Program-made: the position numbers and the translations under genes
Assembly (NCBI GenBank): GCA_947497185.1
Contig: CANMFL010000003.1
Span: 124,001-188,000, forward strand
Length of the DNA stretch: 64,000 nucleotides
Source of the DNA: an uncultured Paracoccaceae bacterium
Lineage (GTDB): Bacteria > Pseudomonadota > Alphaproteobacteria > Rhodobacterales > Rhodobacteraceae
Direction: 5' to 3'
Shown: one piece after another, positions 52,862-62,257 of the stretch
Position numbering within the stretch: the first letter of the stretch is position 1
How the letters are laid out: each line of letters starts with the position of its first letter
The notes under the pieces: model-generated
Told to the model about the DNA's origin: nothing
The model's input: only the letters and a program-made list of their open reading frames with translations
Databases searched by the model: none

Positions 52862-53839
52862 ATGGAAATCATCGATAACGCTAAACTGATGCTTGAAAAC
52901 ATGTTAGGGCCCTTTGGTCCGCTGATGTTGGTCGGTGGACTTGGGTTCACGATGATCTTGATCACCCTACCCGTTCTCCTGAAAAAGCGGGATGACCCGT
53001 TAGATCGGCTTAAGGCGTCCACGCGCACGGTTCAAAAACTCCCCGGCAAACCCGAAAAATTAAGGGCTGCAAATGGGCGTGATAAGCTAGAAAAATACGC
53101 CAACTTCCTTGAGCCACAGAACGAAGAAGAATTCAGCGCCGTTAAGCTGAAATTAATGCAAGCGGGTTATCAAAGCAAAAATGCTGTTCGCATGTACCAC
53201 TTTGCACAGTTCGCATTGGGTGTGGTCGGCCTGATCATTGGCGTGATCTACGCGATGATGAACTCCAGCGGTCAAGAAGTCACAACCAAAGACCTGCTTA
53301 TCTGGGTCCTGATCCCCGGTGGTGCATTCTACATGATGCCGAAATACTGGGTCACGCGCCGACAAGCGATGCGTCACGAAGCAATCACCAACGGCTTTCC
53401 TGATAGCCTCGATATGATGCTTGTATGTGTTGAGGCTGGTCAATCTCTTGACCAATCGATCATCCGTGTTTCACGTGAATTGAAATCGGGCTTTCCTGAT
53501 CTTGCAGGCGAATTCGAAGTCGTCAGCAATGAGATGAAAGCCGGTAAAGACAAAGGTTCCGTTCTCAAAGACATGGCGGAACGTTGCGGCGTGCAAGACA
53601 TCACCAGCTTCGTGACCGTCTTGGTGCAATCGCAGCAGTTCGGTACATCAATCGCCGACGCGCTACGGGTTTATGCGTCAGAAATGCGGGACAAGCGGGT
53701 GATGCGTGCCGAAGAAGCTGCAAACAAGTTGCCCACAAAGATGACTTTGGCCACGATGATGTTGACTGTGCCGCCGCTTCTGCTCATTTTGATCGGACCA
53801 TCAATCCACGGCATTTCCCAAAACTTGGGCGGTGGCTAA
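52862..53839 (+). CDS. tadC: Tad inner-membrane platform protein TadC
   Basis: 325 residues, second GspF-like platform protein. Hydrophobic segments near 18-40, 118-137, 144-162 and the C-terminus (LATMMLTVPPLLLILIGPSI) surround the T2SF domain with FPDSLDMMLVCVEAGQSLDQ near residue 180. It starts 9 bp after tadB and pairs with it as in all Tad systems. Confidence 0.93.
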   Translation: MEIIDNAKLMLENMLGPFGPLMLVGGLGFTMILITLPVLLKKRDDPLDRLKASTRTVQKLPGKPEKLRAANGRDKLEKYANFLEPQNEEEFSAVKLKLMQAGYQSKNAVRMYHFAQFALGVVGLIIGVIYAMMNSSGQEVTTKDLLIWVLIPGGAFYMMPKYWVTRRQAMRHEAITNGFPDSLDMMLVCVEAGQSLDQSIIRVSRELKSGFPDLAGEFEVVSNEMKAGKDKGSVLKDMAERCGVQDITSFVTVLVQSQQFGTSIADALRVYASEMRDKRVMRAEEAANKLPTKMTLATMMLTVPPLLLILIGPSIHGISQNLGGG

Positions 53840-53854
53840 ACAAGGCAGGCTCAT

Positions 53855-54418
53855 ATGACCTACATTCGGGCCCCATTTATCTTAATGGCCCTCTGCATCT
53901 TAGCCGCTTGTTCATCAGGCGGCTTTGATCGTTCTCAAGATGACCCATTTGCGCCAGGGATCGCGGGCGAGTCCGACATCGACGGCTTGATCGTCGGGCA
54001 CCGCCTAATGCAAGCAGGACAGTTTGAACTCGCTCTCAACGCTTACACCCGCGCTGCATCCCAGCAAGGTTTGAACCCCGACACACTATCGGCACTGGGG
54101 TCTGCGAACTTGCGTTTAGGCCGCCTAGGCCAAGCCGAACGCTGGTTGCGCCGTGCCACAATCGAGGCGCCAGAATTCGCGCCCGCGTGGAACAATCTGG
54201 GCGTAATCTTGATGGAACAAGGTAAAATCGGCGAGGCAAGCGAGGCATTCCGTCGCGCATTTGCCACGGATAATGGAAATTCCGACCAAATTCGCGAGAA
54301 CCTGCGCGCGGCGCTCGCTAAATTAAATGACCCTTTCTATGCTGAATCTCAAGAAAACCAAGATTTCGAATTGGTGCGACGAGGAACAGGGGACTTTGCC
54401 TTGACGTCAGCACTTTGA
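53855..54418 (+). CDS. TPR lipoprotein (TadD-like), first copy
   Basis: 187 residues. The signal peptide ends in a lipobox ILAAC (Cys near residue 19). Three tetratricopeptide-type repeats follow (for example LNAYTRAASQQGLNPDTLSA and APAWNNLGVILMEQGKIGEA). TadD proteins are outer-membrane-linked pilotins needed for secretin assembly. It lies 16 bp after tadC. Confidence 0.88.
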   Translation: MTYIRAPFILMALCILAACSSGGFDRSQDDPFAPGIAGESDIDGLIVGHRLMQAGQFELALNAYTRAASQQGLNPDTLSALGSANLRLGRLGQAERWLRRATIEAPEFAPAWNNLGVILMEQGKIGEASEAFRRAFATDNGNSDQIRENLRAALAKLNDPFYAESQENQDFELVRRGTGDFALTSAL

Positions 54419-54447
54419 GGTAAGAGCAGTAAAAAGGACGCAAAAAC

Positions 54448-55305
54448 ATGCGCCACCCTATTCTTTTTCCGATGTGCATCGCCGCAGTTGTGGCCTTGTC
54501 TGCATGTCAACGGTCCGGTGACGCTGAAGTGCAGCGCGCCTTGCAAGACCTGAACGTGGTTGACGAGACCAACCTGAATGACGTTTTTCTGACGGTCAGT
54601 GATCCGGACGAAGCCGTCAGCTATTTCAGCCGCGCGAACGACAATGATCCCGGCCGCATCGATTTGCTGCGTGGATTGGCGCAATCCTTGATCCGTGCAA
54701 AGCGTAACACCGAAGCCGTAACCGCATGGCAGGCCGTCACCAGCCATGCCGAAGCGAATAACGACGACCGCGTTGAACTGGCCGATGCATACATCCGCAC
54801 AAACCAGTGGGAAAAGGCAGCCGCAACGTTGAACGCGATCCCGCCGACCCACGAGACTTTCAAACGCTACCGTCTCGAAGCGATCATCGCAGACAGCAAC
54901 GAACAATGGGAAAAAGCGGACAGCTTTTATCAGATTGCCGTTGGCCTTACGACGACACCCGCTGGCGTTTACAACAACTGGGGTTACTCAAAACTCTCAC
55001 GCGGCGCTTACCGCGATGCCGAGCGTATGTTCACCGACGCCCTGCGTCACGATCCACAGATGTTCACCGCGAAAAATAACATTGTTTTGGCCCGCGGCGC
55101 ACAACGCAACTACGATCTGCCGGTTATTCCGATGACCCAGACCGAGCGGGCGCAATTGCTGCACACGATGGCCCTGACCGCGATCAAGCAGAACGACATC
55201 ACGATCGGCAAAGGCCTGTTGCGCGAAGCGATCGACACCCACCCACAACACTTTGAGGAAGCGACACGCGCCCTGCGTGCCCTCGAAGATAACGTTACCA
55301 ACTAA
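54448..55305 (+). CDS. TPR lipoprotein (TadD-like), second copy
   Basis: 285 residues. The signal ends at ALSAC (lipobox). The TPR region covers about 50-270 (SYFSRANDNDPGRIDLLRGL, then NNWGYSKLSRGAYRDAERMF). It is longer than and distinct from the first TadD-like protein and shares about the same repeat motif. It is followed 14 bp later by the prepilin peptidase gene. Confidence 0.88.
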   Translation: MRHPILFPMCIAAVVALSACQRSGDAEVQRALQDLNVVDETNLNDVFLTVSDPDEAVSYFSRANDNDPGRIDLLRGLAQSLIRAKRNTEAVTAWQAVTSHAEANNDDRVELADAYIRTNQWEKAAATLNAIPPTHETFKRYRLEAIIADSNEQWEKADSFYQIAVGLTTTPAGVYNNWGYSKLSRGAYRDAERMFTDALRHDPQMFTAKNNIVLARGAQRNYDLPVIPMTQTERAQLLHTMALTAIKQNDITIGKGLLREAIDTHPQHFEEATRALRALEDNVTN

Positions 55306-55318
55306 AAGGTTACGCAAC

Positions 55319-55816
55319 GTGGACGGACTTACACCTTGGGCGGCGGGATGGTTTCTTGTCGCCGCAATTCCAATCTCTGGCTTTGTCATCTTTAGCGACC
55401 TGTCGCGGATGAAAATCCCCAACGTCGCAGTTGGCGCGCTCATTGCGAGCTACGCTGTGCTAGGCCTCATCGCGTTGCCGTTCGAGCAATACCTCTGGCA
55501 CTGGACCCATTTTCCCGTCCTCTTGATCATCGGCATCATCCTAAACGCTGCTGGTGTGATGGGCGCAGGCGACGCAAAATTCATCGCCGCTGCAGGCCCG
55601 TTCATCGCCACTGCCGACGTCATCACCCCAATGATCCCGCTGTTTTCGGCCTGCTTGATTGCAGGTTATTTCGCGCATCTATTGGCCCGCAAGTCACCGA
55701 TCCGCACCGCCGTGCCGCACTGGGAAAGCTGGACATCAGGCAAACGGTTCCCGATGGGATTTCCCCTTGGCATGACCTTGGTCATTTACCTGCTGATCGT
55801 GCTCTTCACAGGTTAA
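55319..55816 (+). CDS. cpaA: Prepilin peptidase CpaA (TadV)
   Basis: 165 residues, integral membrane aspartic peptidase of the A24 family. The two catalytic Asp residues lie in FSDLSRMKIPN near residue 29 and in GAGDAKFIAAAGPF (GxGD motif) near residue 85. It removes the leader from the Flp pilins. Translation from GTG 55319 is chosen because AAAGG lies upstream and the frame before it overlaps the TPR gene. In many Tad loci this gene sits next to flp; here it closes the operon. Confidence 0.92.
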   Translation: MDGLTPWAAGWFLVAAIPISGFVIFSDLSRMKIPNVAVGALIASYAVLGLIALPFEQYLWHWTHFPVLLIIGIILNAAGVMGAGDAKFIAAAGPFIATADVITPMIPLFSACLIAGYFAHLLARKSPIRTAVPHWESWTSGKRFPMGFPLGMTLVIYLLIVLFTG

Positions 55817-55941
55817 CCGCGTAAAATGCCACTGACATGACAAAGTTTTGTTCATCATTTCGCCATAATACCTTGGTTGATTGACCATCAATTCACCCTG
55901 CGAAACGGGGTGTTCGGTGCAGTCAGACAGCAGGCAACATA

Positions 55942-57252
55942 ATGAACGTTCAAAACCCAACCGTCATGGCGCCCCCTGCCCCCAAGGGGCTGGCCGGGAT
56001 GCAATTGCCAATGTCGATGATGCGCGACATTTTGTTGAAAACAATGTTCCGCATGAACTTGAACAAGGTTTCCGAACTCAGCCTTGTGGTCTGCCTTCCG
56101 ATCCCGGTTGTTCAAGAACTGGTCGACCTGGCACGCAGCCAACTACTGCTCGAGGCGACAGGTACAATGTCCGCGAGTGCGAGCAATGAAATGGGCTACC
56201 AACTGACCGACGCGGGTAAAGCGCGTGCGCTTGATGCGCTTGCGCAGTCCGAATATTTCGGTGCGATGCCTGTTCCGCTCGAAGTGTACCGCGAACAGAT
56301 GCAACGCCAATCCATCCGCAACATTCAAGTCTCCCGTGATCGGCTCACGTCTGCGATGGGGCACCTCATTTTGCCCGACAGCTTGCTTGACCACCTCGGC
56401 CCTGCGGTTGGCGCTGGTCGCTCGATCCTGATGTATGGCCCTCCGGGCAACGGAAAATCGTCTATCTCCAATGGGATACGTGATGCGCTTGGCGATAAAA
56501 TCTATGTGCCGCGTGCCATCGAATATTCCGGTCAGGTGATCACCGTTTACGACCCCATCGTGCATTCGTCCGCCGAAGACGACCGCGACGACCCGAATTC
56601 TCTGCGCCGGACGTCCGGTCGCTATGATACGCGCTACGTCAAATGCGAACGCCCGACTGTGATCACTGGCGGTGAGCTGACGCTTTCCATGCTTGATCTC
56701 GTCTACAATTCTACCGCGCGGACCTATCAGGCCCCGCTTCAGCTCAAATCGTCTGGCGGCATCTTCATCGTGGACGACCTTGGCCGTCAGGCAGAGCCTC
56801 CGCAGGCGCTGATCAACCGTTGGATCGTCCCGCTCGAAGAAAACAAAGATATTCTCTCGCTGCAGTCCGGCGAAAAATTCGAAGTCCCCTTCGACACGCT
56901 CGTCATTTTCTCAACCAACTTCCACCCCAATAAAATCTTCGATAAAGCGGCGCTGCGTCGGATCTTCTACAAGATCAAAATTGATGGTCCAGATCAGGCC
57001 GACTTCCTCAAAATCTTCGCCATGGTCGCCCGTAAACGCCGCATGCCTCTAGACGAAGCAACCCTGATTCACCTCCTGAACAACCGCTATCCGGAAATCG
57101 GCAACGCCTATGCGAACTATCAGCCCCTCTTCCTGATCGACCAAATGATCGCGATTTGTGAATTTGAAGGCATTGCTTACCAAATGACGCCAAAACTGGT
57201 GGACCGGGCGTGGGAAAACATGTTCGTCAAGCAAGAAGACATCGCCCACTAA
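55942..57252 (+). CDS. AAA ATPase next to the Tad locus
   Basis: 436 residues. Walker A GPPGNGKSS is at residues about 166-174 and Walker B IFIVDD at 274-279. The N-terminal 150 residues (MSMMRDILLKTMFRMNLNKV, then LCLPIPVVQELVDL-like text and QLTDAGKARALDAL) contain a winged-helix-like region. The arrangement of a helical/winged N-domain and a MoxR/ATPase core is that of roseobacter proteins labelled only as ATPases. A function in remodelling pilus proteins is suggested by place alone; it follows the Tad genes in the same direction after 125 bp. A copy of the dispersed repeat follows the stop. Confidence 0.8.
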   Translation: MNVQNPTVMAPPAPKGLAGMQLPMSMMRDILLKTMFRMNLNKVSELSLVVCLPIPVVQELVDLARSQLLLEATGTMSASASNEMGYQLTDAGKARALDALAQSEYFGAMPVPLEVYREQMQRQSIRNIQVSRDRLTSAMGHLILPDSLLDHLGPAVGAGRSILMYGPPGNGKSSISNGIRDALGDKIYVPRAIEYSGQVITVYDPIVHSSAEDDRDDPNSLRRTSGRYDTRYVKCERPTVITGGELTLSMLDLVYNSTARTYQAPLQLKSSGGIFIVDDLGRQAEPPQALINRWIVPLEENKDILSLQSGEKFEVPFDTLVIFSTNFHPNKIFDKAALRRIFYKIKIDGPDQADFLKIFAMVARKRRMPLDEATLIHLLNNRYPEIGNAYANYQPLFLIDQMIAICEFEGIAYQMTPKLVDRAWENMFVKQEDIAH

Positions 57253-57263
57253 CGCGACCCGCG

Positions 57264-57298
57264 CTTCATTTCGCCGAAACAACTCCCGCCGGAGGCAT
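57264..57298 (+). repeat. Dispersed 3' element, copy 2
   Basis: 35 bp starting CTTCATTTCGCC and ending CGCCGGAGGCAT, located 11 bp after the ATPase stop codon and 50 bp before the helicase start. Compared with copy 3 it differs at three positions (for example CGCCGG versus CGCCGA). Its right half has a GCC-GGA-GGC dyad; copy 3 has GCC-GAA-GGC, so the dyad arms are kept. Confidence 0.65.
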
Positions 57299-57348
57299 CA
57301 ACCGATGCCCCCATTGCGGCCGCCCGCGATTATCGGCACTCTATCAGC

Positions 57349-59796
57349 ATGAATGATCATCTGCCTGATAACGCTTCCCCCGCGCAAATGATCTTGCCGC
57401 AAATGTTCACCGACTGGTTCGCATCCCGTGGTTGGACCATTCATCCACATCAACGCGAGATGCTCGACCGTAAAGACGCGCCCGCCTTGTTGTTGATTGC
57501 GCCCACTGGTGGCGGCAAAACGCTGGCGGGTTTCCTGCCGACTTTGGTCGAGCTGACAGACGGCGAACATACCGGTCTGCACACGCTTTACGTGTCTCCG
57601 CTCAAGGCACTTGCCGCCGATATCAAACGCAACCTGCGCATGCCCGTGGACGAAATGAACCTGCCGATACGGATCGAAGACCGGACTGGCGACACCTCTT
57701 ACACGCAAAAACGCAGGCAACGTGCCGACCCGCCGCACATCCTGCTGACCACACCGGAAAGCCTCGCGTTGCTCACCTCTTACGAGGACGCTCCGCGCAT
57801 TTTCAAGGGCGTGCAGCGCGTTGTTGTCGATGAAATTCACGCGCTTGCTGATAGCAAACGGGGCGATCAATTGATGTTGGCGCTGTCTCGTTTGCAAACT
57901 ATCGCGCCCGATCTGCGCCGCGTCGGGTTGTCCGCAACCGTCGAAAATCCGCAAGCAATCGCCCGCGAACTCGCCTGCCATCCCGATCCATGCCCGATTT
58001 TGCAGGCCGACCCAGGCCCTGCACCTGATATCCAAATGCTCGTTACAGACGAACATCCCCCATGGACTGGCGGTGGTGCAAAATACGCGATCCCCGCCGT
58101 GCTGGGACAGGTCAAACGCCATAAAACAACGCTTATTTTTCACAATACCCGTGCGCAGGCCGAGATTTTCTTTCACAATTTATGGCTTGCAAACGATGAC
58201 GCCTTGCCCATCGGCATCCATCACGGATCGTTAGATCGCAGCCAACGCGAAAAGGTCGAGGCGGCGATGGTCGCGGGTGAGCTTAAGGCAATCGTCTGCA
58301 CGGGTTCTCTCGATCTGGGTATCGATTGGGGCGATGTTGATCTGGTGATTCAGGTCGGTGCGCCGAAAAACGTCAAACGGCTTGTGCAGCGGATCGGGCG
58401 TGCAAACCACCGCTACAACGCGCCGTCCAAAGCCTTGCTCGTGCCTGCAAACCGGTTCGAAGTTGTGGAATGCGTCGCAGCCCTCGAAGCAGTCCGCGCC
58501 TACGATCTTGACGGCGAACCCAAGGGCCCCGGCCCACGCGACGTGCTATGCCAGCACATTTTGATCACGGCCTGCGCCGGACCATTCGACGTCGATGCGC
58601 TGTACCAAGAGGTCATAACCGTCGGCGCATTCGCACAACTTTCACGTGCGGAATTCGACGCCTGTTTTGATTTCTGCGCAACTGGTGGTTACGCCTTGCG
58701 GGCCTATGATAAATGGAAACGGCTTCTACAACGCCCAGATGGCCAATGGCAATTGCGCGATCCGCGCGCGGCCCAACGCATCCGCATGAACATCGGAACA
58801 ATAAAAGATACCGAAACCTTAAAGGTCAAACTCAAAGGCAATTTTAAAGCGTTAGGCGAAGTCGAAGAGGCCTTTGCTGCGACCTTAACGCCGGGGGACA
58901 CCTTTCTCATCGGCGGGCAAATCGTGCGCTACGATAGCTTGAAAGAACTGACAGTGCAGGTGACGCGCGACGCATCCAAGACACCGAAAATTGCGACATT
59001 CATGGGCACGAAATTCGCGACATCGACCCAGTTGCAAGCCCGCATTCTGAGGATGTTCCAGCAGGAGTCTTGGCCGCAGCTGCCAGATCACACCGCCGAA
59101 TGGTTGCAGTTGCAACGCAACATTTCCAAACTACCCGAAGCAGATCGCGTCCTTGTGGAAAGCATGTATTTCGACAAACGGCATTACACCTGCGTCTACA
59201 GCTTTGCCGGGCGCAACGCGCAGCAAACGCTCGGATTATTGTTAACGCAACGCATGGAAGAATTAGGCCTTCACCCGATGGGCTTTGTCGCGACCGACTA
59301 TGCAACGCTGTTTTGGGGCCTCGATCCTGTCACTGATCCCGCCACGCTGTTCGACGTGACCGCGATCAACGACGGTTTTGAAACATGGCTCGCGGGCAAT
59401 GCCGTGATGAAGAAAACGTTTCGTGGCGCAGCAACGATTGCGATGTTAATCGAACGAAACCTTCCCCAAGCCCGAAAATCTGGCCGCCAAGCCACGTTTT
59501 CCAGCGACATTCTGTACGACACGCTCTCCAAATATGACCCCGACCATCTGATCCTGCAAATTACGCGCGAAGAAGCACTGCGCGGGTTGGTCGATTTCGG
59601 GCGCATTTCGGAAATGATGACCCGCACGGCGGGCCGGATCGACCACGTCACGCTTGACCGCGTGTCACCACTCGCGGCGCCAATGCTGCTTGAACGCGGC
59701 AAAGTGACTGTCGCGGGCAAAGCCGCCGAACGATTGCTCGAAGATGCCGCAGCATTGCTGATGGAAAACGCAGGGCTCAGCCAACTCCCACAATAA
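57349..59796 (+). CDS. Lhr-like DEIH helicase (ligase-associated repair type)
   Basis: 815 residues. This superfamily 2 helicase has motif I APTGGGKTLAGF (about 50-61), DEIHALADSKRG (161-172), the SATV motif III, and a C-terminal Lhr core. In many bacteria the same helicase is encoded with an ATP-dependent DNA ligase, an exonuclease and PdeM as a DNA-repair set. Here only PdeM follows, with the stop TAA overlapping a possible PdeM ATG. A start at ATG 57349 gives the usual short N-terminal leader (MNDHLPDN). Cytoplasmic. Confidence 0.92.
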   Translation: MNDHLPDNASPAQMILPQMFTDWFASRGWTIHPHQREMLDRKDAPALLLIAPTGGGKTLAGFLPTLVELTDGEHTGLHTLYVSPLKALAADIKRNLRMPVDEMNLPIRIEDRTGDTSYTQKRRQRADPPHILLTTPESLALLTSYEDAPRIFKGVQRVVVDEIHALADSKRGDQLMLALSRLQTIAPDLRRVGLSATVENPQAIARELACHPDPCPILQADPGPAPDIQMLVTDEHPPWTGGGAKYAIPAVLGQVKRHKTTLIFHNTRAQAEIFFHNLWLANDDALPIGIHHGSLDRSQREKVEAAMVAGELKAIVCTGSLDLGIDWGDVDLVIQVGAPKNVKRLVQRIGRANHRYNAPSKALLVPANRFEVVECVAALEAVRAYDLDGEPKGPGPRDVLCQHILITACAGPFDVDALYQEVITVGAFAQLSRAEFDACFDFCATGGYALRAYDKWKRLLQRPDGQWQLRDPRAAQRIRMNIGTIKDTETLKVKLKGNFKALGEVEEAFAATLTPGDTFLIGGQIVRYDSLKELTVQVTRDASKTPKIATFMGTKFATSTQLQARILRMFQQESWPQLPDHTAEWLQLQRNISKLPEADRVLVESMYFDKRHYTCVYSFAGRNAQQTLGLLLTQRMEELGLHPMGFVATDYATLFWGLDPVTDPATLFDVTAINDGFETWLAGNAVMKKTFRGAATIAMLIERNLPQARKSGRQATFSSDILYDTLSKYDPDHLILQITREEALRGLVDFGRISEMMTRTAGRIDHVTLDRVSPLAAPMLLERGKVTVAGKAAERLLEDAAALLMENAGLSQLPQ

Positions 59797-59834
59797 TGCT
59801 TGCCAAGACCGCTCGCACGCGGCACTTGAGCACG

Positions 59835-60518
59835 ATGAACGCCCATGTTTTCAGCTTCAACGAACACACGATGCACGCCGAACCAACAGGCGCATTGTGG
59901 CTTCCCGAGCTGCGCGTATTGGTTGTATCGGACCTCCATTTTGGCAAATCCGACCGGATCGCGCGACGGACTGGCACGCTGATCCCGCCCTACGAAAACC
60001 TAGAAACATTAAACCGGCTTGATGCGGATATCACTCGGTTGGACCCGAAAACGGTCATTTGTCTGGGCGACAGCTTTGATGACTTGGACGGTGTTGAGGC
60101 ATTCGACAATACCAATCGGACAACATTGACGCGACTTCAGGCTGGTCGCAAATGGGTCTGGATCGAAGGCAATCACGATCCCGGCCCTGTTAACCTTGGT
60201 GGAACGCAAGTGGCGGAATATTCAGTCGGCAGCGTTGCGTTTCGGCACATAGCCTCAGACGCGGTGCCCGAGGTGTCAGGTCACTACCACCCCAAGCATG
60301 GTATTGCGGGCAAAGGGCGGCAAAAGCCGTGTTTTATCTACGATAGATCACGGCTGATTTTGCCTGCTTATGGTGCTTACACCGGTGGTCTTTCTGCGAC
60401 CCATGCAAATTTGCGCGGCCTATTCGACGCCCGCGCTATTGCCGTTCTGACAGGACCGCGGGCGATTGCGTTACCACTTACGGCACCGAAGCTTTCAAGC
60501 GCAAAATTAGGCCGTTAA
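59835..60518 (+). CDS. pdeM: PdeM-type metallophosphoesterase (repair endonuclease)
   Basis: 227 residues. Calcineurin-like phosphoesterase motifs are complete: [25 protein letters not shown] and SGHYHPKHG. PdeM is known as the phosphoesterase encoded with the Lhr-type helicase, ligase and exonuclease in a damage-response cluster. The ATG at 59835 fits the family N-terminus ([10 protein letters not shown]); an ATG at 59796 overlapping the helicase stop would add 13 residues. The 3' end overlaps folD by 12 bp in convergent orientation. Confidence 0.9.
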   Translation: MNAHVFSFNEHTMHAEPTGALWLPELRVLVVSDLHFGKSDRIARRTGTLIPPYENLETLNRLDADITRLDPKTVICLGDSFDDLDGVEAFDNTNRTTLTRLQAGRKWVWIEGNHDPGPVNLGGTQVAEYSVGSVAFRHIASDAVPEVSGHYHPKHGIAGKGRQKPCFIYDRSRLILPAYGAYTGGLSATHANLRGLFDARAIAVLTGPRAIALPLTAPKLSSAKLGR

Positions 60519-61415
60519 CCCTTCAGGTTCTTTCAAGCCATTGGCGCGGCTACACGCCGTCACCGTGTTCGCGAGTAGACAAGCGATAGTCATTGGGCCG
60601 ACACCGCCCGGTACTGGGGTAATCGCGCCAGCGACCGCAGCGCAGCTCGCATAATCGACGTCGCCGACAAGGCGTGTTTTGGGCGACCCATCGTCCTTTA
60701 AGCCAGCGTCAATCCGGTTAATGCCCACGTCAATTACAGTGGCACCTTCTTTGATCCAGTCCCCTGTCACCATTTCAGGGCGCCCCACAGCAGCAACCAC
60801 GATATCGGCCTGCTTGACTGTTTCTTGCAGATCCTTCGTCCGGCTATGCGCAATCGTCACTGTGCAGCTATCATTCAAAAGCAACTGCGCCATCGGTTTG
60901 CCCACGATATTTGAGCGCCCGATCACCACCGCGTTCATGCCGGAAATCGACCCGTGATGTTCACGCAACATCATTAGGCAGCCCAGCGGCGTGCACGGCA
61001 CCATAGATTTCTGGCCAGTCCCCAAGAGACCAACATTAGACACATGAAACCCGTCAACATCTTTTGCCGGATCAATCGCGTTTATCACCAAGTCGCTGTC
61101 CAGATGATCTGGCAATGGTAACTGCACCAAAATGCCATGCACATCAGGGTCAGCGTTCAGGTCTTCAATGACCTTAAGCAATGTTGCCTCGGATGTATTA
61201 ACATCCAGTTTATGCTCGTAGGAATTCATGCCGACTTCCACGGTCATTTTGCCTTTTGACCGCACGTAGACCTGACTTGCAGGGTCTTCTCCGACCAATA
61301 CAACCGCCAATCCCGGTGTGATCCCGTGATCCGCCTTCAGACGGGCGACATGCTCGCCTACTTTGTCGCGTACTTTGGCGGCAAAAGCCTTTCCGTCGAT
61401 TACAGTCGCAGTCAT
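60507..61415 (-). CDS. folD: Bifunctional methylene-THF dehydrogenase/cyclohydrolase
   Basis: 302 residues. FolD oxidises 5,10-methylene-THF to methenyl-THF with NADP and hydrolyses it to 10-formyl-THF, downstream of GlyA. The motif [14 protein letters not shown] (catalytic Lys), VQLPLPDHL and the [15 protein letters not shown] nucleotide-binding segment are standard; [13 protein letters not shown] is the C-terminal signature. The start ATG is at 61415. The gene ends inside the convergent pdeM gene (12-bp overlap), and no terminator was seen there. Confidence 0.97.
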   Translation of the reverse strand: MTATVIDGKAFAAKVRDKVGEHVARLKADHGITPGLAVVLVGEDPASQVYVRSKGKMTVEVGMNSYEHKLDVNTSEATLLKVIEDLNADPDVHGILVQLPLPDHLDSDLVINAIDPAKDVDGFHVSNVGLLGTGQKSMVPCTPLGCLMMLREHHGSISGMNAVVIGRSNIVGKPMAQLLLNDSCTVTIAHSRTKDLQETVKQADIVVAAVGRPEMVTGDWIKEGATVIDVGINRIDAGLKDDGSPKTRLVGDVDYASCAAVAGAITPVPGGVGPMTIACLLANTVTACSRANGLKEPEGLTA

Positions 61416-61556
61416 GTCGTACCTCAATCTGATGATTCTAACGGGTTTTGCGCAGTCCTACCCTAGCTTCACGTACCAGATCAAATGCTTGGGAAAAACC
61501 AGGGACGTCACACCAAACCCATCGAATGACACGCAAAGCGTTTCAGTTCGGAAACG

Positions 61557-62159
61557 TCATTTCTCAAATAGGTCAGGCTGCGCCATCCAGGCCCGCTGAT
61601 CCGGCACATGCAAGGTTAACGTATCACCAAGGCGCAGTGTCCCTTCGCGTTCGACCCAAGCCGTGATGCCGCGCATCCCCTTGGCGGCTGCCTTGAACGC
61701 CTTGCCGTGACCCGGCTTTGCGCGTTCGATTGTTTTGGCGGGGAAAACGCAAGGCAGGTTTTGCATATCTACGGTCAATGTCACGCCGTCTTGTGATTGC
61801 AGCCGTGACGATGGCGGCACATGAGAAAAGTCGGGGATACCGTCAACCACGATAGATGCTCCAAGCCACGCCGGATCAATGCTATCAAGGTTCAATTCCG
61901 CAGCGATTTTCGCCAGTTCCGTCGCACAAACAATGCTGATCTGACGCGTGTTTCTGATCGTTGTCTCGCGTGGGTATTGCAAGGAAACGCGACCACAAGA
62001 CGGGCGCGTCAATCCCGCATGCACCTCACCCTCTGCACCTGCAAACGTCAGCGGCATCTCAGACAGCGCGACAGTTGTAATCTCTGGCGTGTCTCTATTC
62101 GGAACAAAGCCAAGCCAAGTGATTTTACCTGTGAAAGACGTCGGTGTCAGTGCTTGCAT
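61557..62159 (-). CDS. MOSC-domain protein
   Basis: 200 residues. The C-terminal half (PPSSRLQSQDGVTLTVDMQN, PGHGKAFKAAAKGMRGITAW) and the central NTRQISIVCATELAKIAAEL segment fit a MOSC domain, found in molybdenum cofactor sulfurases and in enzymes handling sulfur or N-hydroxylated compounds. The conserved Cys expected in MOSC proteins may be the one in NLPCVFP. The exact reaction is unknown. The gene lies 142 bp upstream of folD on the same strand and 99 bp after ftsH, with a terminator between. Confidence 0.85.
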   Translation of the reverse strand: MQALTPTSFTGKITWLGFVPNRDTPEITTVALSEMPLTFAGAEGEVHAGLTRPSCGRVSLQYPRETTIRNTRQISIVCATELAKIAAELNLDSIDPAWLGASIVVDGIPDFSHVPPSSRLQSQDGVTLTVDMQNLPCVFPAKTIERAKPGHGKAFKAAAKGMRGITAWVEREGTLRLGDTLTLHVPDQRAWMAQPDLFEK

Positions 62160-62222
62160 TTTCAGTCTCCTTTTTCGGGCATCAAGCTAGGAAAACGTCG
62201 AGAACACAACCCTGTACAAACG

Positions 62223-62249
62223 AAAACCCCGCCACATGGGCGGGGTTTT
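62223..62249 (-). terminator. Terminator after ftsH
   Basis: AAAACCCCGCC (62223-62233) and GGCGGGGTTTT (62239-62249) form a perfect 11-bp stem with a 5-base loop. The stem ends in four T on either strand. It begins 9 bp after the ftsH stop (minus strand) and closes the ftsH transcript before the MOSC gene. Confidence 0.9.
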
Positions 62250-62257
62250 GAAGTTAT

